64,000 nucleotides of DNA from Distichodus sexfasciatus (taxonomy: Eukaryota; Chordata; Actinopteri; Characiformes; Distichodontidae), in NCBI GenBank assembly GCA_032718565.1, contig JAVGVS010000021.1:179213-243212 (forward strand), in the 5' to 3' direction. Each line of letters opens with the position of its first letter. Within the stretch, counting starts at the first letter, position 1. Positions 45,120 through 57,845 of this stretch are shown piece after piece. The position numbers and the translations under genes were made by a program. The notes beneath the pieces are model-generated. The model was not told the DNA's origin. It searched no databases and was given only the letters and a program-made list of their open reading frames with translations.

Positions 45120-45320
45120 GTGGGGAGTGATGTGCCTCTCAGGCTCCCTCCTGCCTCCCAAAATATCCGGCGCGGGAGGCGCGAGCCGGGCGGAAGCGAG
45201 GAGGCCTCGCGTTCCCGAGAGACTCCGCGGCGCTATCATTAGCGAGGGAGACGCGGCGGCCTCGCGTGGCATACAAACTTCAGCAAAACGTCAAGAGAGA
45301 GGAGCGCGCCACTGCCGAGC
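45120..45320. promoter_or_regulatory. second isolated CpG-rich patch in the 3' flank
   Basis: Dense CpG (ATCCGGCGCGGGAGGCGCGA, GACGCGGCGGCCTCGCG) flanked on both sides by GA repeats (45060-45120 and 45380-45475). The open frame 45127-45396 has no family features. Candidate orphan CpG island. Confidence 0.35.
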
Positions 45321-45775
45321 TGGCAAACTCCACCAAATTAATACTGCTGAAAATAAAAGGCAGGACAACTTTCAACCAGTGAGAGTGAGAGAGTGAGAGT
45401 GCAGACAGAGAGCGAGAGAGAGAGAGAGAGAGAGATTGAGAGAGAGAGAAAGAGACAGAGAGAGAGAGGGACTGTGCAAGGTTCCCACTATGAGCTGCAT
45501 GCGTTTTGGAGATCTGTGTCTGCGCCTTTTCTCTACCTCAGCGACTCGGCGGCCGTTTGAAGGCGTACCGCACCAAGGCCTGGCGCTTTTCTGATGAGGT
45601 CATCAGAAGGACTGAGGGAGAGAGACAGAAAACTTTCCTGCTCCACAGTTAGATTCTGCTTAACACGACTGCCTCCAAAATCAAAAATCCCAATTGATGC
45701 AGACTGCTCTTTCTGTCGAGTTAGGCTTACTGAGGGTTGCAGTAAGGAAGAAAGTTACTAGACTTAACCTGGTGT

Positions 45776-45952
45776 GGACAGTGGAGGCCTTGTGGTGAGA
45801 AACTCATCCACATAACAGAGGCTGTGGGATCAAATCTGTCTCCATCCTACCTACAGCACTACCACCACTGAGCCCCTGAGCAAGACTCTTAACTTGAGTT
45901 TCTCCAGGGAGACTGTCTGTGTAAGTAAGAATTGTGTGATGCTGTGGATAAG
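45776..45952 (+). mobile_element. tRNA-derived SINE, 5' part (interrupted)
   Basis: Starts about GGACAGTGGAGGCCTTGTGG, with a degenerate B box (GGGATCAAATC) and then the common teleost SINE phrases ACCACTGAGCCCCTGAGCAA, CTCTTAACTTGAGTTTCTCC and GCTGTGGATAAG. It breaks off at 45952 where a DNA transposon begins. The expected tail (CTACTAAATGCCACAAATG) resumes after it at 46467-46490. Confidence 0.7.
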
Positions 45953-46454
45953 CAGTGCTGGGGAAACTACTGTTAAACTGTTGTTTGTGGCTTTTCAAGA
46001 TCCAAGCTACTTATGATTAAGAGTAGCCAATCTACTGTTTTAATGTTGTATTTAGCTATGCTGAAGATATTTCATCTCGTAATACTTGATATTAGTGCTT
46101 AAAAAGGTTGAGAGTAATATGTAAATCTACATTTTAACAATGTAACGTAAAATCACAATAAGGTTTTCCTGACATTTTGGCAGTAGAATGAGTTTTGAAT
46201 TTCAGCTTTCATAAGCTACTTTCACATGTGTACGTTTTGCCCGTTTCATCTTTCAGAGTCATAAATTCTGATAAATATGGCCACAGATTCTTGCTTCCAT
46301 CTTCACAAAAGGCAACTCCACTTCGCAGTTGCCAGGAGAGCGCTGAGATGCAGTGAGCATGTATCACACGGGGATACTATCCTATACTATACTAAGATGA
46401 AAAAGTGGTTCAGTTAGTGATGTCGCTAATTTTAGTTAACTACTACCCAACATG
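45953..46454 (-). mobile_element. non-autonomous DNA transposon (MITE), copy 1, nested in a SINE
   Basis: About 500 bp between imperfect inverted ends: CAGTGCTGGGGAAACTACT on the left and, reading inward from the right, CATGTTGGGTAGTAGTTAAC. The ends and interior (GCTTCCATCTTC next to AGATTCTTG, and GGCTTTTCAAG...GCTACTTATGATTAA) match the inverted copy at 55742-56385. It has no coding capacity. The superfamily is not certain; the CAGTGTTGGG-type ends resemble hAT-like fish elements. Strand is given relative to copy 2. Confidence 0.7.
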
Positions 46455-46466
46455 CGGTTGTGTTCA

Positions 46467-46490
46467 TCTACTAAATGCCACAAATGAAAA
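46467..46490 (+). mobile_element. 3' tail of the interrupted SINE
   Basis: TCTACTAAATGCCACAAATG matches the usual SINE end after GCTCTGGATAAGAGCG. Its separation from the 5' part by the transposon shows a nested insertion. Confidence 0.6.
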
Positions 46491-47797
46491 TCTAAACTAA
46501 ACATATGGTAAACATGGCTTGGTTACTCAAATTAAATCAGCTCCAAAACACAACTGCATAGCCATACAAATTTGAAGCACGGAGTAAACTTGGACTATTG
46601 ACTAACACTTAAAATGCCTGCTTTAGCACTAGTGCCATATATGGGTTAAAATTCTATACAGACTGTCAACGCCATAATGACCGGTTGGAGTTACACAAAC
46701 AAACAGGACTGGGATTGACCACACTGGCTTATGCTCTTGGTGATTCCTATAATTTAAAATAGGCATGCATGCTCCTGAGGATGCACTGAGAAAACAAGCC
46801 ATACAGCAACACATCTGCACATATGCAGAAATAATGCAGTGCAAAACCATATTTCAAATAATGCATAAACATCTATATTGTCATAGCTTGAAATTGTTTT
46901 GGGACTTTGTGATTGTTTTATTGTCCATAAAATTATTACACATTGAATCTTTATGCATATGAGGGCATAAGATTTAGACACTCAACCCCTTTACATAGCG
47001 TGCACAGCTCAGACAGACATTTAACTAGATGTTTCATAAAGGCTGAGTGTTATAACAGCCTGCTTTTACAAGGGGCAGAAATAAAAAGGTAAATACATAT
47101 CTGTCAACCAACCCAACAATTTGCGCTCCAGTTGTTTTCCGTATGTCTTCTGCATTTCAAGGCAGCAGAGTAAGAGCCAGTGGCTTGACTAAAGGTACAA
47201 GGGGTTTTTTTTTTTTTACTGATTTTACTCTTTCAGGTTTTTCATTACTACTGCACTGTGGTTTCAGAACAGAGAGATAAAGAGTCCATTGCAGTGCCAG
47301 AAACATCATCACAAAACTGTGACTGTACAATAAAAAACAAATGAGCATGCCAAGTAAGATTCTTTGGAAAAAAATCACACAAAGCATGAATGGTTAAGGT
47401 AAAACCACTTCACATTTAATAAATTGTAGGCAACACTCATTTCTTTTCAGTAAAAAAAGAGAGAATGCACAAGCAAAATGCACTACTGTGAAAGCAGACA
47501 AGAGTGCCCTGCTTTCAGTTTGGCACAATAGCATTACAGTAATGCTTTCTTCCTTTTGCTATTTTTCTCATAGAACCTTTGACCCATGTGGTCTCTGTGT
47601 CCTTTTCTGTGTCCTTCGTATTAGCCAAGCTAAACAACAGTGCTTTTCACTCACAGCTCACCTGATGTGCACTTGCACTCACGTCACTAGACTACATATT
47701 AAAACACAGCGTGAAATAAAAAATTATAATATGTGTTTTATATCAAAGGCAGTAGTTTAGCTGCTGTTGGTCTGGGGTGCATTGGAATGTTTTAAGT

Positions 47798-47828
<31 letters not shown>

Positions 47829-49590
47829 TGTGTGAAACTAACACTCTCACAAATTCCTTTTAAGACAAGTGATGCCGCATGACATCAAATATGTCTGTTA
47901 ACTAACCCCAGCACACACAGTGAGAGGATCCTGGGTCGATTTATCTCCACTCCACCATAGTCTATTATCCTTCTCACATTTACCCAACAGAATTACTAAA
48001 CACAGACAGAGGCAAAAACCATGCATTAAACTGCATGCTATTTATATCTCCAGTCTCTGCTCTTTAGATGCGGCATTTTTTTCTGAGGGCCTTTTTTTTT
48101 TTTTTCACCTGTGCCTGCATTTAAACACAGTCCCTCTTCCCTATTTTTGTCTATTACTGAAGATATGCAGGATTAAGACAATGCACTATTTATTTATTTA
48201 TTTATTTATTTATTTATACATACAAGGAATAATGAAATATCAAAGCACAGAAGACTTGATGTCTCCTTTGGAGCTCTGCAGAGTTCTGCATCTTTTCACT
48301 TTCTCTCCCCTTTTCTCTCTCTCTCTCCCTTGGATAAAAACTTTGAATTTATGCGATGACAAGCATGGTTTTAGGAGAATTGCTGGCTGAACCTGGAGTC
48401 AGTATGTACAGGAAGAAATATCAAAATCAAAGTCCCCTTCAGCTCAATCACACTGCCTGTGCTTCACAAACACTAATAATCACTTTCCTCCCTGCTTTCT
48501 TCTCTGCCTGTGAAACATCATATTGGCTTTGATTGTACTGTTTAACTGATTAGCACGGCAGCTCTGTGGAGACGGGGGCTGATGCCACGCAGAGTGTGTG
48601 TGTGTCTGTTTGTGTGTGTGTGTGTATGTGTGAAGAGTGTGTGAGTGCTCTCCCCTGCTGAGCTCACCGTGCCAGCCTGAATGGAGATGAGCTTGGCCCT
48701 GTCACATCACAAGTGTGTATGTGGAAAACACACACACATTGAATCATGCCGAGAGTATGAAAAACTACACATACCTTCTTTCTAACAGCTGTCTATTGGA
48801 GTCTGTGGTTCTGGCTTCTGTAATGGACCAGACCACTTTTAATCTCCTCACACCAGCAAAAGAAGACCGCTGTCTCCATGGTGACGGGACCGAGAACTGC
48901 TCTGGAGATGCTCTGCTGCCACTGATGAGATGATGGACCAGGGCTGATAATGGCATTTAACACAAACCATATAGCCAACTTCGGTGACAACTCATCTGTA
49001 CTGCTGCCTCCACTGCCAGTTTGATGGAGAGCTAATTAAAAGTACGACATTAATTCTGTCTGTTTGCTTGGCGAGTTCCACCACAGAATCTTGGCATCGT
49101 AAACATCTCTTCTTCTTCTTCTTGGCGATAATTTGACACAGAGAAAAGTTATTTCATAAATACAGTAGTTTGCTTGAGTTGATTGAAACCATCGGCATTG
49201 GTGTTCTTCACTCTGGTCCAACTTATCCAAAGAGGATCAAATGGCTTCTTTGAACTTAAACATGTGACTTCCACAATAAACTAGTGATGTTCTCCAAGGC
49301 TTTTGATTTCCACCCAGACAGCACAAGCATAGCAGCATCTAGTTCAATTAAGCTAAGTGTAGGTGGCATCATTAGGGAGGCTCGACTCCGCTCCTGTAGG
49401 TCCAGCAGCTGCAATATTGCACATGTGTAATATATTTTTTCAACACAGCTACCATATCTCCAACACACATACACATACACATATTCGAAATAAAAGGAAA
49501 AAAGATAATATGCGTTTTCGTTATGTTGAATTATATTATATCTATATGCATACATAAACATTTTCTGCCAAATAACAAGGTCGGGAAGAG
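46491..49590. other. 3' flank, no gene recognised
   Basis: AT-rich with GT repeats near 47798-47822 and 48594-48632 and a TTTA repeat at 48188-48217. 48660-49030 looks constrained. Short open frames only. Confidence 0.5.
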
Positions 49591-49594
49591 TTCA

Positions 49595-49597
49595 AAA

Positions 49598-49648
<51 letters not shown>

Positions 49649-49650
49649 AA
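49595..49650. repeat. AAAT/ATAA tetranucleotide microsatellite
   Basis: About 14 consecutive AAAT units. Confidence 0.95.
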
Positions 49651-50081
49651 CGGAACTGATTTTGTTTTGGCGCCTTGTGGTTTATGTTAGCGTTTGCCCC
49701 AATTTAATCCATAGAAGGAGGTTTAGACAGTTCCGAATTAAAACAGACTAGAATGTGCATTATTATATAAAAGTCCGAATGTCCTGTAACGCCCAATAAA
49801 CTCCTTTAACGGTGCGGTGGAGATTTTTTTACTGCAGTTTTGTACGTCAGGTGTAGATTTATTTATAATAGGAAATGTTCGCGGTGCATTACACGAAATA
49901 TCAGTTTCAAAACATCTCTAAATTAATATTAAATAAAAATAGACGAGGAATACTTTTAGATCCGTACATTCTAAAAATAATTTAGCCATTAATGATAATT
50001 CACATGCGGCCAAGAAAAAAACGACTCGCACGCTAATGCGTGCAGCTTACAATTAATGTTATTACAGCGCTTTACAATATG

Positions 50082-50149
<68 letters not shown>

Positions 50150-50174
50150 GTTGTTATTGTTATTATTATTATTA
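50082..50174. repeat. TTA trinucleotide microsatellite
   Basis: Long (TTA)n run, interrupted by TTG units near 50149-50160. A second, shorter (ATT)n lies at about 50276-50309. The poly-leucine open frame here is an artefact of the repeat. Confidence 0.95.
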
Positions 50175-50274
50175 ATGTACCACTATTTACTATTATTTTA
50201 TTTGTGTATTAGGCCTATAATTACTGATGTTTTATTTAATATTACTGTTGTTGTTTATTTTATCTAGAGCAATA

Positions 50275-50311
<37 letters not shown>

Positions 50312-50665
50312 ATTATTATTGAATATTATTATTATTTTAGTCAATAATACATGTATATTATAAAATCTGTACAATCCTAACTTGATGTTATATGTAACGA
50401 AAAAAACAGTCTATTTTATTTATACTATGACACTTCAATGGATTAAATATTTCTTCAGTCAATTTTATTGTGCATTACAGTTTGCTATATTTCACTTTAT
50501 CATCTCATAAAATTCAGGAAACCTAGGAGTTTTTATTCAGGAATTTTAACATTTTCTTCTACAGGCTAAATACGTTTAGAACTCGCTTTCTGTGAATTTC
50601 AACAACCAGACATTTTAAAGTAAAAGGGAATACACAAACCTCCTGGCGTGATAACAAAAAGCGGG

Positions 50666-50666
<1 letters not shown>

Positions 50667-50721
<55 letters not shown>
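50667..50721. repeat. TTTA tetranucleotide microsatellite
   Basis: About 13 consecutive TTTA units; reverse complement of the 49595 repeat unit. Confidence 0.95.
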
Positions 50722-50722
<1 letters not shown>

Positions 50723-51234
50723 GGTCATCACTACCAGACAGACCTTTTTTGTCTTTAAAATTCATATAGTCATTTTTATAAAAACGGCTTCGATAAAGCG
50801 TCTGAGCTGCTACCATGCGCAGGTGCAATTTTTTTAACTTGTATTTTAGCGCCACCCGGTGGCCAAGTGACAGAACTGATGCAGCCACAAAGACGCGACA
50901 ACCTCAGAAGACTTCTCATGAGATTCCTTGTTTAGATTCAGCTGTAAGTGTCTACCTTTATATCATAATATCTAGTGATCATAAAATTCATTACAGATTA
51001 TCTAATAGGCTTTCATTCATTCTTTATTTTGAAGCATATTTACCATCCCTAAGGAACTGCACTGATTAACCGACAGCCAAAATATTTACAGTTATGAAGA
51101 AGGAACACAATGAAATATTTATTATGCATAACGGTAGAGTTCCAACATGTATCTACTTGTGTTTCATGCAGGTTCGAAATGTGTTAATTTTTAGTCATGC
51201 CATTTAATTTTCTCTTTGCTGAACATGCGTGCAC

Positions 51235-51235
<1 letters not shown>

Positions 51236-51263
<28 letters not shown>
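51236..51263. repeat. CA dinucleotide repeat
   Basis: About 14 consecutive CA units. Confidence 0.9.
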
Positions 51264-51266
<3 letters not shown>

Positions 51267-54118
51267 TTGTTCCTGTTTTTTCCCAGCTCTAATCTTGCTT
51301 GGCATAAAGGCTTCCATTTAAATCGGAGGATAAAGGTAGAGGCAGAAACCAGGGACTGCAACAGGCCTGATGTGTTGTGAATGAAACAGACCAACAGCCT
51401 GCTTGCTCTGTGTTGCCTACTACACCCACATCCCAACACACACACAAAACCACACACACTTGCACAAACAGCAATCACCACATGAAAGCTGTGATGGAAA
51501 AATAAAGTGTCCTTTCTGCCCATTCCTCTGCCAACATGTGTCAATGCCAGTGCTTTGCACTGAAGTTTGTTTGCTTTCCAATGGTGTGTGTGTGTGTGTG
51601 TGTGTGTCTGTATGTGTGTGTGGTCCAGCCGTCTCATTTGTGACGCCCCATTATGGGCCGGGTTGATTACTCCTGACAGGTGTAACATTCTCTCTCACCC
51701 ACATCCCCGATTCTGCAAGCATGTGCTGTCTGGCGGGGATGACGCCGGCCGCCTCCTAAACAAATAATGGTCCTTAGATAAAGGTGAGAGGCAGACTCAG
51801 CACTGCATTATTAATACGGGCCATGTCTCAACAAAGAAGAGCATGGAACCACTGTCCCCCGGTGCAGTGCTGTGGCTCAGGCCCTCTCTCTCACACACAC
51901 AAAACAGACGAATGAAGGAGGGTGGTGGTGGGGGAGAGAAAGTCTTGCCTTTCCCCGCCTCTGGCACTCACACTTTCACAGCAACCCTGGGAATGAGCAG
52001 ATGAAAATGTGATGGGAGAGAAAGAGGAGAAAAGAAATAAAGGAAGAAGAGGAATAGAAGGCAGCAGACTAAAGTGTGTTGAAGTGAATCCTCTTGTGAT
52101 CCAAAGAACTTCCTCCAAACTTGCTGCTTCCAATCAGGCTGTACAGACGTGTATCTGAATAATTTTGAACAAATTTTTGTGTGTGTGTTTAACTTAATGC
52201 AAAAGTAATAAAACTAGGTATTTGACTTCTGTCAGGAAAAGTGTGTTCACAGTTTAAAAGAGCATTAAATATTAAATCTGACCAGCTAGTCAGTGTCTAA
52301 AGGAAGAAGAAGACAGTATGGCCAAATTTTTCAAAACCCCAGTTGCTTTTTTATACTCATGGTCCAGGTCAAGAGCAAGAGGTCCATTTTCCAGAACTCT
52401 GCTGGTGAATATCCGATGAAAGAGAAGTCAAAAAAGTACCAAAAACACACTAATAGTCTGAACATTGCCCTGCACACTACAACACACACATTTATTCAGG
52501 TGTGGTCCCTCAGCTACGCAATCCATGCCTCAAAGATACTGAAGCCACCTGTATGAAAGTTTACTGGAGCAGGTCACAAATTATGCAGTTTTGTGACAAG
52601 CAGCTCTGATCTTAATACATTCACTGTACTCGTTAACAAACACTGGCACTTCTGTACTCAGAGGTAGAATTCTGAACCACATGTCCTCTCCAGGCCAGAC
52701 CAGGTCTGCCTCAGTAAGGCTTTCAACCCTGCTGCTCCCTCCAGACTTCTACTCTGCCTGACTTGGATGAAATCTCGGTGAGCCCAGAGGCAGGCCGCTC
52801 ACTCGGCGCTGAGGAGCCCTGCCCAGCTTACTGATAAGGAGAGTTTCTCTGGCATACTGTTACACCTGTAGCAGCACAGACAACACCATCTGCATCCTCC
52901 ATCAGCCAAACTCAATATTCATCTGTTTGTGTGCGTTTTAGGTTATTGTGAGAACCTGATTGTGGCTTTGTGAGGACACTCCATTTGAATAGACTGATCT
53001 TCCTAAGGAAAAACTAGTAATGTGTGCATGTATGTGGGTGTGTGGGGGCGACTTTAGGTTATTGTGTGGACTTGTCTCTTAAAAGGTAGGAAAACTTTTT
53101 CTCAGTCCTCATAAGGAAGAAACATCTGTAACAAAAAGCAGTTTTGAAGGATGGAACTAGGAGTAGTAGTATTATGGAAGTATTAGTATTAGTATTATGG
53201 AGGTAATATTACTTAAATCTAGTAATATGGCAGTCAATGGAAGTATCTTTCAAATGAAAGAAGATGTGTGTATTGGCACACTGTTTAAAAGACCCAGTCT
53301 ACAACTTTTGGATTTACTTCCAACAGTGCAAAATGGAAGTAACTGAGTCTAAGGCATTATTAATGATGACATACCACAATATTTAATTTATAAATCTATG
53401 AACAAAATTTGAACTCTGCGATCTCTAGCAACAGACTCTTAAACACTGTAATAGCTGAGCCAGAACCGGCGGCACTTCATGTTTTTCAGCTGAATCTGAA
53501 CACTACAAGGGCTGTTAGTTTCCTTTCTTTTTGGACCTCGGCATACTGGGGCCATGTGGTGGGAGCCACGGCTCTACCAGATCGTCTGCTTTGGACTCCC
53601 TAATGGCAAGACTGGAGTCTCATACTTTCTGGCAGAAAAAAAATAATCCTGAAAGATATATCTTTGGTTTTGTAAGCCAGAGCTAAATATCTCGCAGCTA
53701 GAAATACCCAGGTTGGGGGTGGCTGGCGGGCGACAAAACCCAGGCAGTGAGAAATTAAATGTAGATCAGTGTCAGAGTTTGGCTGAGGAGAATACTTTTG
53801 ACATGCTTTTTCATTCAGGCCGCGATGGGAACGTGCTCTCCCTGGCTGCGTCGCCTGAACATCTGCAAGCTGTTGCTGCGACTCAGCCCTGAGGAAAACA
53901 TTTACCTAACAGAATACTAATTCTTTCAGGCCCTGGTGTCAGCACTTTGTAAATAACAGTGAGCATGTGGGGAGTGGCTTTAAGCTCTGCACATGCAGAA
54001 TTGGGATTTTTTTTTGCCAAGTCTGTGAGAGCCATCTCGCTCCTGCCACTCTATCTGCCCTGCTAGAAAGAAGTACAACAAACACACACAAGCTTACACA
54101 CACACACGCTCTCGTCAC

Positions 54119-54149
<31 letters not shown>

Positions 54150-54481
54150 TTTCTCCTTCTCTACCTCTCCTCCAGCCTTCAGCCTCCCCAGTTAGTCATA
54201 GCAAACCTGTCTTGTGGCTCCGATCCCAGACAGCATTTCAGATCATGTGAAGAAGACTTGCCTCTATGTCAGGGCTTCGCGGTGACAGCGGTTGGACATA
54301 GATTAACAAATAAACACGTGGAAATCTCAGAGGTATACTTCCATAGCAGTGTGAGGTGGCACTGTGTGTGAGAAGCTGCCCACATTGGGTTCTGGATTTA
54401 TATACTGTGTCAAGCGAAAATATGTCTACAATAAGCCAAAATGCAGCATTATTTACACTTCCTAAAATTATATTTATAAGA

Positions 54482-54484
<3 letters not shown>
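51264..54484. other. 3' flank, no gene recognised
   Basis: Includes a GT repeat (51583-51609), a CT repeat (54119-54145) and a constrained-looking block at 51625-51830. Around 52935-53110, the phrase TTTAGGTTATTGTG occurs twice about 115 bp apart, suggesting a decayed repeat. No exon or RNA gene recognised. Confidence 0.5.
51625..51830. promoter_or_regulatory. conserved-looking noncoding element in the 3' flank
   Basis: Balanced, repeat-free, with ATTATGGGCC, TTGATTACTCC, TGACAGGTGT (Meis/TGIF-like core plus E-box) and AAACAAATAATGG words. Looks like a developmental enhancer; conservation not computed. Confidence 0.35.

Positions 54485-54568
<84 letters not shown>
54485..54568. repeat. AT dinucleotide repeat, 42 units
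   Basis: 84 bases of perfect (AT)n. Self-complementary, prone to cruciform formation and to length error in assembly. Confidence 0.97.
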
Positions 54569-54571
<3 letters not shown>

Positions 54572-55741
54572 TGGTACAATAAACTACACAAACACCGCTG
54601 ATTTTACATAATCTTGTCTATTGTTAACAGTCACAACTGTCCGCGTTGTACACTTAAATCACGCCAGACCAGAGTTCAGGGGGCTGACGGTGGAAGAACG
54701 CCACTCCCTGTAATGACAGCAGCGCCGGATGTGTAATGAAGGTGCTGTTTCACAGAGTGACAGACAGACTATGCATAATTCAGTGGTCTTAAGTTAGTAT
54801 AGTGGATGCGGCTGTACAGCAGCGAGAGAGAAGAGGCTGCAGTCTCCTCATCACTCCTCTCCCCTGACGTCTCTTTCAGCTCGGTGGAATGCACTGATGG
54901 GGAGAGAGAAGAGAGTGCTGAGAACAGGTGAACACACTGGCACATAGACCTGCTCATGAATAAATGATCGCGACACACAGCAGTAATTTGCATCTTTGTG
55001 TTTAATAAAAAAAAAAAAAAAAGGTGACGCATCAGCTCTTTGTCTAGTGAGATCTGGGAGGGTTGGGGTGTGTGGTGGTGGGGGGTGAGCGTTATTTTAT
55101 TATTTAATGCAACGTCTTTCATTACCAGTGGCATTCCAAAAAGGTGTCGACGGCGACGCTCTGGGTTGTCAAACCGATCACAGTCTGCTCCCCCTCCCCT
55201 TCTTTTCTTAATTAGGCCACCACTGTACGCATCATAATGAACGTTGGAACGCATTTGTCCTTGCCTAATCCCAGGTACTCATTTTTGAGGTTATTATGCA
55301 AATCAATACTGTTTACAAACATGAAAGGCGGCAGTTGGCGTTTGATCTGCGGCAGAAATAGCATCGGTTATCAATAGCTAAAACCCGGCTTGGCGGGTGC
55401 CATGTCAATAACAAGCCGATCGATGCGGCCCAGTCTGGAGGGGACTGAGGTAGCGGGGTCTCTGAGGAGCGCTGCTGTGTCTGTGAAGGCTGGGAGATGC
55501 CACTCGTTCAAAGGCACAGCACATGGTGAAGTAGGCTTTGGAGTTCTACCACAGAAGTAGGACCAGCCAAATTAAGGACAACGATTTTCACCTTTCTGTA
55601 CCAAATGTCTTGGGGGAAAACTCAAGGCATTGAGTCCTTTGTGTTATGGTGTGATAGAAGTCATATTCAGAGCATAATGTACATACATAGATTAGCTTTA
55701 GTTCTAGAGTTTCCTCTCTTTTTTACAATAAAATCTGCAAC
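54569..55741. other. 3' flank with a conserved-looking block
   Basis: 54655-54780 and 55225-55450 are balanced, repeat-free and rich in homeodomain/octamer-like words (TTATGCAAAT, ATCGGTTATCAATAG, GATCGATG). A poly-A run lies at 55006-55022. No exon recognised. Confidence 0.45.
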
Positions 55742-56385
55742 CAGTGTTTGGTAGTAGCTAGCTAAAATTAGTGACACTACTAACTTAACTTTTTCAGTAG
55801 CTTATCAGTAGTAAAGCTAATTTTAAGACGCTGTAGCTTTTCAAGTAACTTTTTAAACAAATAGCAAAATAGCCAAAAGGTACATCATTACTAAAAATAC
55901 TGTTCTTTTTCTTGGCAGAAGTGGCATCTAATAGGCTATCGTGCTTGTGCAGTGCACACTCATTGCCAGGGATGTAGCGCCAAATGCTGGGCCCTATACA
56001 CAAGCAGTCTCCATGGGTCGCCTCCCCATAATAAAATAGAATTCCAGACTTATCAAGGGCCCTTCTCCACTTGGAGTTCTGTTAAACCAGTCCCAGCCCA
56101 CTACGATGCCCATGCTCATTGCATTATAGCACACCCTTATTAGCTGTGAGGTGCAGTTGGAGGATGGAGTACACGGGTGCTACCCCCCTGTGCCTATGCG
56201 AAGATGGAAGCGAGAATCTGTGGCCGTGAAATTGCTTTGATGTAGTTTCCTACTTTTTCTCGATAGGTTGTAATGTAGAGAACAACCTTACTGAAACAGT
56301 AGCTTGACTGTTGCTTAGCTACTTTTAATCATACCTAGCTTATAGCTTGAAAAGCTACCATCTAAAAGCAGCTATCCCAACAATG
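55742..56385 (+). mobile_element. non-autonomous DNA transposon (MITE), copy 2
   Basis: Left end CAGTGTTTGGTAGTAGCTAG; right end, read inward, CATTGTTGGGATAGCTGC, followed by AGCTTTTCAAGC...AAGCTA...TATGATTAAAAGTAGC. Matches copy 1 at both ends and in the interior (GAAGATGGAAGCGAGAATCT). About 140 bp longer than copy 1; 55968-56195 has no counterpart and may be a further insertion (contains ATGCTGGGCCCTATACAC). No coding capacity. Confidence 0.7.
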
Positions 56386-57620
56386 CCTGTGACATTCACT
56401 TGCCATTGCTCTCCTCGCCTTTTTATTCATTCATTTATCAGTCTGAGAAAGGCCGCCGTCTCCTCCTGCACACGACCTTTGATCCTGAGGCATGCTTCTC
56501 CCCGCCGAGCCCATGTGTGAACAGTCCCCGCAGAGCAGAGAATTGTGGGTCAGAGGCAGAGTTGAGCATGAGGGCATCACCACGATGCTGGGGGGCATTC
56601 AAGGAGTGCAGTGCTGTTTAACGGCTAATCAGAATGTGCTAATGCCCCGTTTCAGAGGTCAGAGATGCTTCTGAATGTTAATGAGGAGTTTGGGAGGGCT
56701 GTTACAAAGGCCTCATATATTACCCCTCAAATGCTGCATAAACACCACTGTGGGAATAAACTTGCAATACATTAGCACATTCTGAGCCACAGATATGGTT
56801 TAAGCTTTAAGGTTTTATATCCACATTACTGGACAGCATTATAAAAATGTAACTACCTTGCTATTAAGCATTCATATCTAACCATTGCTCTCAGCAGTGC
56901 ACATTATTCTCTGTTTGTTCTGTGAATATTTTGGCATAAATTTAACAGTGTAACAAGAAACTTGTCTTACCAACCTTACCAACTTTCCTTTATATATACA
57001 AAACAGATCAGATCAGCTTCTGCTTCAATATGAGGCGAAGACAATATGCTCTAAATTTAAGGTCCAATAACTCTTATTCCCCTCTTTCTTCAACATTCAC
57101 ACCACACAAAGCCTTCAGACTCTTCTCTGTTCTGATGTATTTCTACAAAAAGTGCTTAAGTTTCAGCAGTCCAGCTAAATAAAATATATCTTTAGTATTC
57201 TAATACACATAGGTTTGCAACCATTATATTTGAGGGTGACGTGTGCCCCCACATTTCAAAATTATTCATTTGCCACACTTACCATGTAAAATATTAGGGC
57301 CCCCAGACCCCCTGCCAGTGTGCCCCCCACAATACAAATGTTTCTGACACCTCTGCTAAAGCATGTTAACATACTGTGTACTTGATGCCTATTATTTGCA
57401 CCACAATCTCTTTTTAAAATATGTGCCCCACTGCTTGCTTTGCTTTTTTGGCAGTAATAACATTTGGAAGCCAAATTACTCCTAAAGTGAGTGAGCGAGC
57501 ACATAGTGGGAGTCAAAAAAGCTTCATTAATTCTTGTCTAGGACACAAATATGATAGTAATACTGATGAAAGTCAGGCAATGCATGTCCTTTCCTGCCCA
57601 CACTTAAAAAGATGTTGACC
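56386..57620. other. 3' flank, no gene recognised
   Basis: 56520-56730 looks constrained, with a TCF-like core CCTTTGATC just upstream at 56476-56484. The rest is AT-rich without recognised repeats. Confidence 0.45.
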
Positions 57621-57845
57621 ACAGGGAAGTACTGGCCTAAAGATTGAATATTTGGCCCAAAATCAGGAGGGCACGAGTTCAAGCCTGTTTGCTTGCTTCC
57701 TACTACCACTGTGCCCTTGAGCAATCATTTAACCTCAAATTGTTCTAGGGACACATGGGAGACAAGCGAGACAAGCTGCTCCATGAAGCGATGAAATCAT
57801 GTGAACTGTATGACTCCAGAATGTCATCTGCTCCAAATAAAATGG
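57621..57845 (+). mobile_element. decayed tRNA-derived SINE
   Basis: Shows a tRNA-like head with a B box (CGAGTTCAAGCC), then ACCACTGTGCCCTTGAGCAA, ATTTAACCTCAAATTGTTCT and an end resembling GTCTGCTAAATGACATAAAT. More diverged than the copy at 37085-37323. Confidence 0.6.

Larger units (their letters stand above)
37330..45770. other. 3' flank, no gene recognised
   Basis: Mostly AT-rich. Holds a GC-rich patch at 43230-43570, a degenerate ~87-bp duplication at 42733-42905, a short AATCAGTCA-type tandem at 43052-43092, a CA repeat near 42497-42508, and a GC-rich and GA-rich block at 45050-45480. 39580-39760 and 44400-44720 look constrained. No coding exon or RNA gene that I can support. Confidence 0.5.

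Noticed and set aside
50040..50267. Poly-leucine open frame
   Set aside because: Entirely produced by a TTA microsatellite.
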